DNA from: Palsa-892 sp035295845
GTDB lineage: Bacteria; Pseudomonadota; Alphaproteobacteria; Rhizobiales; Xanthobacteraceae
Length of the DNA stretch: 64,000 nucleotides
NCBI GenBank assembly: GCA_035295845.1
Contig: DATGIF010000015.1
Location: forward strand, 1 to 64,000
Direction of reading: 5' to 3'
In this document: piece by piece, positions 1 to 8,614 of the stretch
How positions within the stretch are numbered: position 1 is the stretch's first letter
How the letters are laid out: the number at the start of each line of letters is the position of its first letter
The notes under the pieces: generated by a model
Database searches by the model: none
Told to the model about the DNA's origin: nothing
The model's input: the letters and a program-made list of their open reading frames with translations, nothing else
Made by a program: the position numbers and the translations under genes

Positions 1-1128
1 GGCGCCGGCCTCGGCGGCGGCAATGACGAGCGCGAGCAGACGCTGAACCAGTTGCTGGTCGAGATGGACGGCTTCGAGGCGAATGAAGGCATTATTCTCA
101 TCGCCGCCACCAACCGGCCCGACGTCTTGGACCCGGCGTTGCTCCGCCCCGGCCGCTTCGACCGCCAGGTGGTGGTGCCGAATCCGGACGTTGTCGGCCG
201 CGAGCAGATTCTCAAGGTGCACGTGCGCAAGGTGCCGATCGCGCCCGACGTGAATCTCAAGACCGTCGCGCGCGGCACGCCCGGCTTCTCCGGCGCGGAT
301 CTCGCCAACCTCGTCAACGAAGCCGCGCTTATGGCCGCGCGCCGCAACAAGCGCATGGTCACCCAGCACGAATTCGAGGATGCGAAAGACAAGGTGATGA
401 TGGGCTCCGAGCGCCGTTCGCTCGTCATGACCGAAGAAGAGAAGTTGCTGACCGCCTACCATGAGGGCGGGCACGCGATCGTGGCGCTGCACGTGCCGGC
501 GACGGATCCCGTCCACAAGGCGACGATCATCCCGCGCGGCCGCGCGCTCGGCATGGTCATGCAATTGCCGGAGCGCGACAAGCTGTCGATGTCCTACGAG
601 CAGATGACCTCGCGGCTCGCGATCCTGATGGGCGGCCGCGTCGCCGAGGAACTGGTGTTCGGCCACGACAAGGTGACTTCGGGCGCCGCCTCCGACATCG
701 AGCAGGCGACCAAGCTCGCGCGCATGATGGTGACGCGCTGGGGTCTTTCCGACCAGCTTGGCACCGTCGCCTATGGCGAAAACCAGGAAGAGGTCTTCCT
801 TGGCTATTCGGTGTCGCGCCAGCAGAACATCTCGGAAGAAACCGTCAAGAAAATCGACGCCGAGATCAAGCGTTTCGTCGAGGACGGCTATCAGCTCGCG
901 CGCAAGATCATCTCCGACCGCCGCGCCGACCTCGAGCTCCTGGCGAAGAGCCTGATCGAGTACGAGACGCTCACCGGCGACGAGATCAAGGACCTTCTGT
1001 TCAACGGCAAGAAGCCGGTGCGCGAGAGCGCGAGCGAGCCCTCGTCGCGCGGCTCCGCCGTGCCTTCGGCCGGCAAGCCGCGTCCGCGGCCCGAGGCCGG
1101 AGATATCGCGCCGCAGCCGCAGGCCTGA
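1..1128 (+). CDS. ftsH: ATP-dependent zinc metalloprotease FtsH, 3' part
   Basis: This is the C-terminal 375 codons of the membrane-anchored AAA+ protease that degrades unassembled membrane proteins and regulators such as sigma-32. The reading frame is open from base 1, so the 5' end lies outside the window. Visible are the second region of homology of the AAA domain (ATNRPDVLDPALLRPGRFDR), the zinc-binding HEGGH (HExxH) of the M41 peptidase domain at about nt 460, and the usual variable polar tail. The family normally has about 640 residues, so roughly 40% is missing. An intrinsic terminator follows directly, so it appears to be the last gene of its transcript. Confidence 0.97.
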   Translation, partial: GAGLGGGNDEREQTLNQLLVEMDGFEANEGIILIAATNRPDVLDPALLRPGRFDRQVVVPNPDVVGREQILKVHVRKVPIAPDVNLKTVARGTPGFSGADLANLVNEAALMAARRNKRMVTQHEFEDAKDKVMMGSERRSLVMTEEEKLLTAYHEGGHAIVALHVPATDPVHKATIIPRGRALGMVMQLPERDKLSMSYEQMTSRLAILMGGRVAEELVFGHDKVTSGAASDIEQATKLARMMVTRWGLSDQLGTVAYGENQEEVFLGYSVSRQQNISEETVKKIDAEIKRFVEDGYQLARKIISDRRADLELLAKSLIEYETLTGDEIKDLLFNGKKPVRESASEPSSRGSAVPSAGKPRPRPEAGDIAPQPQA

Positions 1129-1150
1129 GGCCGTTATCGTATTTTTCGTG

Positions 1151-1178
1151 AAACGCCCGCTTAAAAGCGGGCGTTTTT
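1151..1178 (+). terminator. Intrinsic terminator after ftsH
   Basis: AACGCCCGCTT pairs with AAGCGGGCGTT across a very short loop and is followed by a T run. It lies 22 bases after the ftsH stop. Confidence 0.9.
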
Positions 1179-1202
1179 CTTTGCCGGTGATACGTATTGC
1201 CG

Positions 1203-1952
1203 ATGGCCCTCTCTGTTCGCGACAAGCTCACCATGCTGATGCCGCCGTCGCTCTATTACCGGCGGCGGATCGGCGAGGAGGCGCGCACCGGCGAGCCCGA
1301 GCTCGCGCTCCTCGACCGGCTCGTGCCGCGCGGCGGCACCGCCATTGATGCCGGCGCGAATTACGGCATCTTCGCCTATGCGCTCGCCGCGATCGCCGAC
1401 CGGGTGGTGGCCTTCGAGCCGAATCCCGATTGCGCCCGCTTCGCACGCCGGATGCTGCGCGGCCGCGCCGAAGTGCACGAGCTTGCGCTCTCCGACGCCG
1501 AGGGCCGCGCCACCTTCCACGTGCCGCTTTCCGACGAAGGCATGGTTCTGCATTTCGCCGGCAACCTGAAGGGGACGCATAGTCAGTTTCGCAACAGAAA
1601 AACCTATCAAGTCGAAGTGCGCACACTCGACAGCTTCGATTTTTCCGATGTCCGTTTCATCAAGGCCGATGTCGAGGGCAGCGAGCGCGAGGTGCTCGAC
1701 GGCGCGCGCAAGCTCATTGAGCGCGACCGGCCGGCGCTTCTGCTTGAATTGCTATCCGGCACCCACGCCGATCCCGGCGCTTACGCCGCCGCCATTTGCG
1801 AGGACTTCGGCTACGACGCTTTCATCGTCCAGCACGGCGAGAAGATCGCGGCCCTTCCCGTCATCGCGGCGCTGGGCAAGAATACGAGTTGGGGCACCCC
1901 GATCGAAACGCGGAACGTCTTTTTCCTGCCGCGAGCGAGGAAAGCGAAATGA
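1203..1952 (+). CDS. FkbM family SAM-dependent methyltransferase
   Basis: A class I SAM-dependent methyltransferase of the FkbM type (249 residues). Members usually O-methylate sugars or other small or surface molecules; the substrate here is unknown. The SAM-binding loop AIDAGANYGIFAYAL lies near residue 48, followed by the acidic strand end VVAFEPNP and the family hallmark IKADVEGSEREVL around residue 158. The ATG at 1203 is chosen over an in-frame TTG at 1197; neither has a strong ribosome-binding site. The stop overlaps the start of the next gene as ATGA (1949-1952), so the two are probably translated together. Confidence 0.85.
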   Translation: MALSVRDKLTMLMPPSLYYRRRIGEEARTGEPELALLDRLVPRGGTAIDAGANYGIFAYALAAIADRVVAFEPNPDCARFARRMLRGRAEVHELALSDAEGRATFHVPLSDEGMVLHFAGNLKGTHSQFRNRKTYQVEVRTLDSFDFSDVRFIKADVEGSEREVLDGARKLIERDRPALLLELLSGTHADPGAYAAAICEDFGYDAFIVQHGEKIAALPVIAALGKNTSWGTPIETRNVFFLPRARKAK

Positions 1953-2986
1953 GATCCCCCGTCGCAATCGGATTGCGAAAGGTCTTTTGGCTCTCTTGCG
2001 CGTGCGCGTTTTCCCTTGCCGTGAGTGAGGCGCGCGCCAACGATACCGCCGCAGAGCTCGCGACCGGCGGCCTCATCTTCGTGCAGAACAACGACGTGGA
2101 GATGCGCGACGAGGATTTGTTCATTTCGGATTCTGAAATCCGCGTGCGCTACCGCTTTTTCAATCATGCGGCCAAGGATGTCGCGCTGCTCGTCGCCTTT
2201 CCGATGCCGGAGATCAAGATCAGCGGCGAGGACGACAATCTTTCAATTCCGACCGAGGAGCCGGTCAATATTCTTGACTTCCATACGACGGTGGGCGGCA
2301 AGGACGTGAACAGTGAGGTCGAGCAGCGCGTGTTCGCCGCCGGCGTCGACCGCACGCAATATCTGCGCGATCTCGGCATTCCGCTGGCGCCGCATCTTCC
2401 GACGACGGGTCAGGCGCTTGACCGGCTTCCACGCGAGAAGTGGGATGAGCTGATCAAGATCGGACTCGCGGCGATCGAGGAATACGACGTCGGCAAAGGA
2501 ATGGAAAAGCATCTGGCGCCGCGCTGGGCGCTTCGGACCACATTCTACTGGCAGCAGATTTTTCCGGCGAACGCCGAAACCTTGATCAATCATCGCTATA
2601 AACCGAGCGTCGGCGCGACCGCGGGGACCGCGATCGGCTCCGCTTACTCGTCGGCCGACGATCCTTACTACAAGGCGTATGCGAGGAAATATTGCTTCGA
2701 TGCCGACTTCCTCGCCTCTGTCGTCCGCGCACGCAAGGCCGCCAACACCGATTCGGCGCCGTTCACCGAAGAGCGCATCGAATACATCCTGAAGACCGGC
2801 GCCAACTGGTCGGGCCCGATCCAGAATTTCCGGCTTGTGGTCGATAAGGCCGCTGCCGACAACCTGATCAGCTTCTGCGGGGAAGGGGTGAAGAAGATCG
2901 CGCCCACGCAGTTCGAGATGCAAAAGAGCAATTATACGCCCGACGGGAATTTCACCGTCCTAATCCTCAAGAAAATCACGCAATAG
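1949..2986 (+). CDS. DUF4424 family exported protein
   Basis: A 345-residue protein beginning with an export signal (positively charged start, hydrophobic stretch, then a likely cleavage after ARA around residue 30) and running into the NDTAAELATGGL start typical of DUF4424 proteins. The mature part is a predicted soluble periplasmic domain with no further membrane segment. The function of DUF4424 is not known. The start is set by the 4-base ATGA overlap with the methyltransferase gene, which implies translational coupling. An upstream extension of the frame exists but would be antisense-like sequence inside the methyltransferase. Confidence 0.82.
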   Translation: MRSPVAIGLRKVFWLSCACAFSLAVSEARANDTAAELATGGLIFVQNNDVEMRDEDLFISDSEIRVRYRFFNHAAKDVALLVAFPMPEIKISGEDDNLSIPTEEPVNILDFHTTVGGKDVNSEVEQRVFAAGVDRTQYLRDLGIPLAPHLPTTGQALDRLPREKWDELIKIGLAAIEEYDVGKGMEKHLAPRWALRTTFYWQQIFPANAETLINHRYKPSVGATAGTAIGSAYSSADDPYYKAYARKYCFDADFLASVVRARKAANTDSAPFTEERIEYILKTGANWSGPIQNFRLVVDKAAADNLISFCGEGVKKIAPTQFEMQKSNYTPDGNFTVLILKKITQ

Positions 2987-3169
2987 GCGGCGATTTGCGC
3001 CACCGCCCAATCGGCTCCCGTCAGCTAGCGGCGCAAGGCGTAAGAGCGGTTAACGGCCCGGGCCGCCGACGGTAACGATCAAACACATTTCTTGAACCTT
3101 TCGCTGCCATCTTCGGCATAGTATCAGGACGCGCATCGAGGGGCGCGAGTTCGGCAAGGTCAGGGGATC

Positions 3170-4513
3170 ATGGCGCGCAAATACTTCGGCACCGACGGCA
3201 TCCGCGGCCGCGCCAATGGCGCGATCACGGCGGAGCTTGCCCTCAAGGTCGGGATGGCCGCAGGCCTCGTGTTCCAGCGCGGCGACTACCGCCACCGGGT
3301 GATCATTGGCAAGGACACGCGGCTCTCCGGTTACATGATCGAGAACGCGCTGGTCTCGGGCTTCACCGCGGTCGGCATGGACGTCTTGCAGACGGGGCCG
3401 CTGCCGACCCCGGCGGTGGCGATGCTCACGCGCTCCATGCGCTGCGATCTCGGCGTGATGATTTCGGCGTCCCATAATCCGTTCGACGATAACGGCATCA
3501 AGTTTTTCGGCCCCGACGGCTTCAAGCTTTCCGACGAGATCGAGGACCAGATCGAGAAGCTCGTCGACGCCGACCTCGCCAAGCGTTTCGCCAAGCCCGA
3601 TGCGCTCGGCCGCGCCAAGCGCATCGACGGCGCGCAGGAGCGCTACATCGAATTCGCCAAGCGCACGCTGCCGCGGAATCTGTCGCTCGAGGGGCTGCGC
3701 GTGGTGATTGATTGCGCCAACGGTGCGGCCTATCGCGTCGCGCCCGAAGCGCTGTGGGAACTCGGCGCCGAGGTATTTCCGATCGGCGTCGACCCCAACG
3801 GCTTCAACATCAACCGCGATTGCGGCTCGACCTCGCCGGAGGCGCTGTGCGCCAAGGTGCGCGAGATGCGCGCCGATATCGGGATCGCGCTCGACGGCGA
3901 CGCCGACCGGGTGGTGATCGCCGACGAAAAGGGCCATCTCGTGGACGGCGATCAGATTCTGGCGTTGATCGCCGAGAGCTTCAAGGAAGACGGAAAACTC
4001 GCAAAGCCCGCCGTGGTCGGCACCGTGATGTCGAACCTCGCGCTCGAGCGCCATCTCGTCGCCAACGGCCTCGAATTGATCCGCACCCGCGTCGGCGACC
4101 GCTACCTGCTCGAGGCGATGCGCGAGGAGGGTTACAATGTCGGCGGCGAGCAATCGGGCCACATCATTCTCTCGGATTACACCACCACCGGCGACGGCTT
4201 CGTCGCGGCGCTGCAGGTGCTGGCGGTGGTGAAGAAGTCGGGCAAGCCCGTGTCGGAAGCTTGCCATCGCTTCGAGCCGTTGCCGCAGATCCTGAAGAAT
4301 GTGCGCTACAAGGCCGGCAAGCCGCTCGAAAATACGACGGTGAAAAGCGCGATTGCCTCGGCTCAAAAGAAGCTCAACGGCCAGGGCCGTCTCGTCATCC
4401 GCCCGTCCGGCACCGAGCCGGTGATTCGCGTGATGGGCGAGGGCGACGATCGCGAGCTCGTCGAAGCCGCCGTCGACCACGTTGTCGAGGCGCTCGCGGC
4501 TGTGGCCGCCTGA
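3170..4513 (+). CDS. glmM: Phosphoglucosamine mutase GlmM
   Basis: Interconverts glucosamine-6-phosphate and glucosamine-1-phosphate, the step that feeds UDP-GlcNAc into peptidoglycan and LPS synthesis in the cytoplasm. The 447-residue length is normal. The N-terminal KYFGTDGIRG motif is present. The active-site phosphoserine loop ISASHNP places the catalytic serine at residue 101. The metal-binding loop LDGDADR is near residue 243, and the C-terminal phosphate-binding RPSGTEP is present. It stands alone, with 183 bases of non-coding DNA before it and 241 after. ATG at 3170 follows a purine-rich AGGGGATC site. Confidence 0.97.
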   Translation: MARKYFGTDGIRGRANGAITAELALKVGMAAGLVFQRGDYRHRVIIGKDTRLSGYMIENALVSGFTAVGMDVLQTGPLPTPAVAMLTRSMRCDLGVMISASHNPFDDNGIKFFGPDGFKLSDEIEDQIEKLVDADLAKRFAKPDALGRAKRIDGAQERYIEFAKRTLPRNLSLEGLRVVIDCANGAAYRVAPEALWELGAEVFPIGVDPNGFNINRDCGSTSPEALCAKVREMRADIGIALDGDADRVVIADEKGHLVDGDQILALIAESFKEDGKLAKPAVVGTVMSNLALERHLVANGLELIRTRVGDRYLLEAMREEGYNVGGEQSGHIILSDYTTTGDGFVAALQVLAVVKKSGKPVSEACHRFEPLPQILKNVRYKAGKPLENTTVKSAIASAQKKLNGQGRLVIRPSGTEPVIRVMGEGDDRELVEAAVDHVVEALAAVAA

Positions 4514-4645
4514 AGTTTTTGTTTACCCGCCGTTAAACTCCGTTAGTGCGCCGTTAACGCGCCCGCGCGAAACCGCGCCGCGTCTGGATTTTCTGCGCGC
4601 GATTTTTTGTCGACGCACGAAGTCCGATCGCATGAACAAATATGG

Positions 4646-4673
4646 TTAAGCGTTAACCTTAAGCGGCCCTTAA
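4646..4673 (+). promoter_or_regulatory. CtrA-type box cluster upstream of outer-membrane protein gene
   Basis: Four TTAA half-sites occur in 28 bases (4646, 4653, 4659, 4670). The pair at 4659-4673 reads TTAA-GCGGCCC-TTAA, an exact match to the CtrA consensus TTAA-N7-TTAA. It lies 82 bases before the start of the barrel-protein gene. CtrA itself is encoded at 47959-48660. Binding is inferred from the motif only. The rest of the 4514-4754 gap shows no gene. Confidence 0.6.
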
Positions 4674-4754
4674 ACTTTAGCTGCGAACGTTCCGCCATTC
4701 GTAACCGGCGTACGCCGCCCTTTCCGGCGCGCGCATGAATGGAAGGAACGTCAA

Positions 4755-5570
4755 ATGCAGAGCTTCCGGAATTTAGCGCTCGCGGGTCTCGTCGCGCTCG
4801 CTCTCGCGCCCGGTGCGGCGCTTGGCGCGGACTTGCCCGTGCCGCCACCGATCTTCACCCCGCCCGTCATCCAGGATTACGGCGCCTGGTATCTGCGCGG
4901 CGATATCGGCATCACCAATCAGAGCGTGCACAAGCTCGACAGCCCGGCGTTCACGCCTGCGGTCGTCGTTCTCGAGAAGGGCTTCGAGAGCGCCGGATTA
5001 TTCGATGTCGGCATCGGCTATAAATTCAACAATTGGTTCCGTATGGACGCGACCGGCGAGTATCGCGCTGGCTCTACATTCCACGGCCTCGATGAATTCC
5101 CGAATCTCGGACCGGGTCCAAGCCCGGCTACAAACCAGTACACGGGAATCAAGACGGAATGGCTGTTCCTGATGAACGCCTATCTTGATCTCGGCACCTG
5201 GCATTCGGTGACGCCGTTCGTTGGCGCTGGCGTCGGGTTCGATCGCCTGACGATCGGGAACTTCACCGACAGCAATATCGAGAACCAGGCGCTAGGCTGG
5301 TCGCCGAACAATTCGAAGTGGAATTTTGCCTGGGCACTGCATGCGGGGCTCTCCTACCAGGTCACGCCGAATTTCGCCGTCGAACTCGCCTATCGCTACG
5401 TCGATCTCGGCAATGGCGCGACCAAGGATCTCCTGGCGCCCGACGGCACGAACCTGACCTTCAATCCGATTCTGTTCAAACACATCACTTCGAACGACAT
5501 CAAGCTCGGCGTGCGCTGGATGTTCGCCGACAGCTTCTTCCCCGAGCCGCCGCTCGTCCGCAAATACTGA
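4755..5570 (+). CDS. Outer-membrane beta-barrel protein (Omp25/31-like)
   Basis: A 271-residue secreted protein with a clear Sec signal peptide (hydrophobic LALAGLVALALAPGAALG, cleavage before ADLPVPPP around residue 24). It then shows alternating aromatic and polar strands typical of small porin-like barrels, including YLRGDIGITNQS, WHSVTPFVGAGVGFDRL and FAVELAYRYVDLGNG. It ends in an aromatic residue (RKY), as most outer-membrane barrels do. Rhizobiales carry many such proteins, which serve as structural or adhesion proteins; no specific role can be read here. A GGAAGGA ribosome-binding site precedes ATG 4755. A CtrA-type box cluster upstream suggests cell-cycle control. Confidence 0.85.
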   Translation: MQSFRNLALAGLVALALAPGAALGADLPVPPPIFTPPVIQDYGAWYLRGDIGITNQSVHKLDSPAFTPAVVVLEKGFESAGLFDVGIGYKFNNWFRMDATGEYRAGSTFHGLDEFPNLGPGPSPATNQYTGIKTEWLFLMNAYLDLGTWHSVTPFVGAGVGFDRLTIGNFTDSNIENQALGWSPNNSKWNFAWALHAGLSYQVTPNFAVELAYRYVDLGNGATKDLLAPDGTNLTFNPILFKHITSNDIKLGVRWMFADSFFPEPPLVRKY

Positions 5571-5593
5571 GCAAACGGCGCATTCGAAAAAAG

Positions 5594-5626
5594 CGGCGCG
5601 GGCATTTCCCGCGCCGTTTTGTTTTT
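5594..5626 (+). terminator. Intrinsic terminator after outer-membrane protein gene
   Basis: CGGCGCGGG pairs with CCCGCGCCG across the loop CATTT, followed by TTTTGTTTTT. It lies 24 bases after the stop codon. Confidence 0.9.
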
Positions 5627-5710
5627 GCGGCCGCTTCGATCGTGGCATTCCACCGCCGGTGAAATATCAGCGGAATGGTGCGGTGCACTTGACGCCGCGT
5701 CTTTCTTCCG

Positions 5711-5771
5711 CCATTCCCGTCCGTGGGACACCCCTCCCCACCGAGGGGCGGCTATCTGGAAGGATAGAAGC
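5711..5771 (+). ncRNA. serC leader RNA (cis-regulatory)
   Basis: Three consecutive hairpins directly precede serC: TCCC/GGGA (5715-5728), CCCCTC/GAGGGG (5731-5748), and CTATC/GATAG (5752-5767). The last one encloses the serC ribosome-binding site GGAAGG in its loop and 3' arm. This matches the known alphaproteobacterial serC leader, a structured RNA upstream of serC-serA whose final stem overlaps the ribosome-binding site. The ligand of that motif, if any, is not established. Assignment rests on position and hand-folded stems, not on a covariance search. Confidence 0.65.
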
Positions 5772-5772
5772 C

Positions 5773-6942
5773 ATGGCGAACAAGCCCAATGTGCGGCCGC
5801 TCGTGCCGCATTTTTCATCCGGCCCCTGCGCCAAGCGCCCGGGGTGGACTCTCGAAAATCTCCAGAATGCGCTGGTCGGACGCTCGCATCGCTCGAAGCC
5901 GGGTAAGGCGCGGCTGAAGCGGGCGATTGATCTCACGCGCGAACTTCTGAACGTGCCGGCGAATTTCCGCATCGGCGTCGTGCCGGCCTCCGACACCGGC
6001 GCCGTGGAAATGGCGATGTGGTCGCTGCTTGGCGCGCGCGGGGTCGACGTGCTCGCCTGGGAAAGCTTCGGCGAGGGCTGGGTCACGGACGTGGTGAAGC
6101 AGCTCAAGCTCAAGGACGCGCGCGTCCTGAAGGGCGCTTACGGCGAGTTGCCGAATCTCGCCGAAGTCGATTTCTCCCGCGATGTCGTCTTCACCTGGAA
6201 CGGCACCACCTCCGGCGTGCGCGTGCCGGATGGCGATTGGATCAAGGCAAATCGCGCCGGGCTCACCATTTGCGATGCGACCTCGGCCGCCTTCGCGCAA
6301 TCACTTCCTTTCGACAAGCTCGATGTGGTGACGTTCTCCTGGCAGAAGGTGCTCGGCGGCGAGGCCGCGCACGGCATGCTGATCCTGTCGCCGCGCGCGG
6401 TGGAACGGCTCGAGAGCTACACGCCCGCGTGGCCCTTGCCGAAACTCTTCCGCATGACCAAGAGCGGCAAGCTGAACGAGGCGATTTTCGAGGGCGAAAC
6501 CATCAACACGCCGTCGATGCTTTGCCTTGAGGACTATCTCGACGCGCTCGAATGGGCGAAGTCGATCGGCGGCCAGCCGGCGCTGATGCAGCGCGCCAAC
6601 AACAATCTCGCCGCGATCGAAGCCTGGGTCGCGAAAACGCCGTGGGCCGAATTTCTCGCCCGCGACAAGAAGGCGCGCTCCAATACCTCGGTCTGCGTTG
6701 CCGTCGTCGATCCCGCGGTCAAGGCGCTTTCCAATGACGGCCAGGCCGCCTTCATCAAGGCAATGGCAGCCGCGCTCGAAAAGGAAAATGCCGCCTACGA
6801 CGTTGCCGGCCATCGCGACGCGCCGCCGCACATCCGCGTCTGGGCGGGCGCGACGGTGGAAACCTCCGACGTCGAAGCGCTGCTGCCGTGGCTCGACTGG
6901 GCGTTCGGCGAGGCCAAGGCCTCGCTCGCCAAGGCCGCTTGA
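5773..6942 (+). CDS. serC: Phosphoserine aminotransferase SerC
   Basis: A PLP enzyme that converts 3-phosphohydroxypyruvate and glutamate to phosphoserine, the second step of serine synthesis; it also serves pyridoxal phosphate synthesis in some bacteria. It has 389 residues and belongs to the class V aminotransferase fold. The PLP lysine is K192 in the motif VTFSWQKVLGGEAAHG. The N-terminal HFSSGPCAKRPGW is characteristic of the longer alphaproteobacterial form. ATG 5773 is chosen because GGAAGGA lies 9 bases upstream and marks the end of the leader RNA; a longer open frame to 5659 runs through that RNA. serA follows after 11 bases. Confidence 0.96.
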   Translation: MANKPNVRPLVPHFSSGPCAKRPGWTLENLQNALVGRSHRSKPGKARLKRAIDLTRELLNVPANFRIGVVPASDTGAVEMAMWSLLGARGVDVLAWESFGEGWVTDVVKQLKLKDARVLKGAYGELPNLAEVDFSRDVVFTWNGTTSGVRVPDGDWIKANRAGLTICDATSAAFAQSLPFDKLDVVTFSWQKVLGGEAAHGMLILSPRAVERLESYTPAWPLPKLFRMTKSGKLNEAIFEGETINTPSMLCLEDYLDALEWAKSIGGQPALMQRANNNLAAIEAWVAKTPWAEFLARDKKARSNTSVCVAVVDPAVKALSNDGQAAFIKAMAAALEKENAAYDVAGHRDAPPHIRVWAGATVETSDVEALLPWLDWAFGEAKASLAKAA

Positions 6943-6953
6943 GGGAGACGACG

Positions 6954-8543
6954 ATGGCTGCTCCCCGGGTGCTCATTTCCGACGCGCTTTCGCCCGCCGC
7001 CGTGCAGATCTTCAAGGATCGCGGCGTCGAGGTCGATTTCCAGCCGAACCTCGGCAAGGACAAGGAAAAGCTCGCCGAAGCCATCAACGGCTTCGACGGG
7101 CTTGCCGTGCGCTCGGCCACCAAGGTGACTTCGAAAATTCTTGAGCGCGCGAAGAACCTCAAGGTCGTCGGCCGCGCCGGCATTGGCGTCGACAATGTCG
7201 ATATTCCGGCAGCGACGGCGAGGGGCATCATCGTGATGAACACGCCTTTCGGCAATTCGATCACAACGGCCGAACACGCGGTCACGCTGATGCTTTCGCT
7301 CGCGCGCCAGATTCCGCAGGCCGATGCTTCGACCCAGGCCGGCAAGTGGGAAAAGAACCGCTTCATGGGCGTCGAGATCACCGGCAAGACGCTCGGCATC
7401 ATCGGCTGCGGCAATATCGGCGCGATCGTCGCCGACCGCGCGCTCGGCCTGCACATGAAGGTGATCGCCTACGATCCGTTCCTGTCGCCGGAGCGGGCGG
7501 CCGATCTCGGCGTGGAAAAGGTCGATCTGGACGACCTCCTGCGGCGCGCGGACTTCATCACGCTGCACACGCCGCTCACCGAAAAGACCAAGAATATTCT
7601 CGACGCCAAGGCGCTGGCGCACGCCCGCAAGGGCGTTCGCATCATCAATTGCGCCCGCGGCGGCCTCGTCGACGAGACGGCGCTCGCGGCGGCGCTCGAT
7701 TCGGGCCATGTCGCGGGGGCGGCCTTCGACGTGTTCTCGACGGAGCCGGCGACGGAAAATCCGCTGTTCGGGCATCCGAACGTCATCTGCACGCCGCATC
7801 TCGGCGCCTCCACCAATGAGGCGCAGGAAAACGTGGCGCTGCAAGTCGCCGAACAAATGTCGGATTATCTCCTGCGCGGCGCGATCTCGAACGCGGTGAA
7901 CTTCCCTTCAATTACGGCGGAAGAAGCGCCGCGGCTGAAGCCGTTCATCGCGCTTGCCGAAAAGCTCGGCTCTTTTGCCGGCCAGCTCACCGAAACCGGC
8001 ATCAAACAGGTGCGGATCACCTATGAGGGCGCGGTCGCGCAGATGAAGACAAAGGCGCTCACTTCCGCCGCCGTCGCCGGGCTCCTGCGCCCGATGCTGC
8101 AGGATATCAATGTCGTCTCGGCGCCTTCCATCGCCAAGGAGCGCGGCATCGCGGTCGAAGAAACCACGCGCGAGGCGGAAAGCGACTATGAGAGCCTGAT
8201 CACGGTCACGGTCGTCACCGAGAAGCAGAAGCGCTGGGTTTCCGGCACCGTGTTCGCCGATGGCCGGCCGCGTATCGTCAACATCAAGGGCATCCGCATG
8301 GATGCCGAGTTCGGCCCGTCGATGATCTACATCACCAACCTCGACAAGCCGGGCTTCATCGGCAAATTCTCCTCGACGCTCGGCGATGCCGGTATCAACA
8401 TCGCGACCTTCCATGTCGGCCGCGAAGCGCCGGGCGGCAACGCGATTGCGTTGATTGAGATCGACGGCGAATTGCCGGCGAGCGTGCTTGCCAAGGTGCG
8501 CGAGCTGCCGCAGGTGCAGTCGGCGAAGCCGCTGAAGTTCTAG
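6954..8543 (+). CDS. serA: D-3-phosphoglycerate dehydrogenase SerA
   Basis: The first committed enzyme of serine synthesis: it oxidises 3-phosphoglycerate with NAD. At 529 residues it is the long form. It has a substrate domain, a Rossmann NAD domain (GIIGCGNIGAIVAD near residue 150), the catalytic Arg in NCARGGLVDE, the Glu/His pair in STEPATENPLF and CTPHLGAST, an intervening ASB-type domain, and a C-terminal ACT domain (IYITNLDKPGFIGKFSSTLG onward) that usually mediates serine feedback. GGGAGACG precedes ATG 6954. It forms an operon with serC. The stop codon TAG is the first part of a palindromic repeat. Confidence 0.97.
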   Translation: MAAPRVLISDALSPAAVQIFKDRGVEVDFQPNLGKDKEKLAEAINGFDGLAVRSATKVTSKILERAKNLKVVGRAGIGVDNVDIPAATARGIIVMNTPFGNSITTAEHAVTLMLSLARQIPQADASTQAGKWEKNRFMGVEITGKTLGIIGCGNIGAIVADRALGLHMKVIAYDPFLSPERAADLGVEKVDLDDLLRRADFITLHTPLTEKTKNILDAKALAHARKGVRIINCARGGLVDETALAAALDSGHVAGAAFDVFSTEPATENPLFGHPNVICTPHLGASTNEAQENVALQVAEQMSDYLLRGAISNAVNFPSITAEEAPRLKPFIALAEKLGSFAGQLTETGIKQVRITYEGAVAQMKTKALTSAAVAGLLRPMLQDINVVSAPSIAKERGIAVEETTREAESDYESLITVTVVTEKQKRWVSGTVFADGRPRIVNIKGIRMDAEFGPSMIYITNLDKPGFIGKFSSTLGDAGINIATFHVGREAPGGNAIALIEIDGELPASVLAKVRELPQVQSAKPLKF

Positions 8544-8574
8544 AGCATGATCCCCGAAAAGTGGGATCATGCTC
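8543..8574. repeat. Palindromic intergenic repeat, copy 1
   Basis: A perfect 12-base inverted repeat, GAGCATGATCCC and GGGATCATGCTC, around the loop CGAAAAGT. It begins at the last base of the serA stop and lies between convergent serA and the EamA transporter gene. Two related copies lie at 13463 and 34839. Confidence 0.85.
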
Positions 8575-8614
8575 CCGCAAAATGTCGGGCGCGCGCGCTC
8601 GACGCGAGCGTATC

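Noticed and set aside
3050..4480. A 476-codon minus-strand frame over glmM
   Set aside because: It is fully antisense to glmM, with low-complexity His/Arg/Ala composition and no family match.
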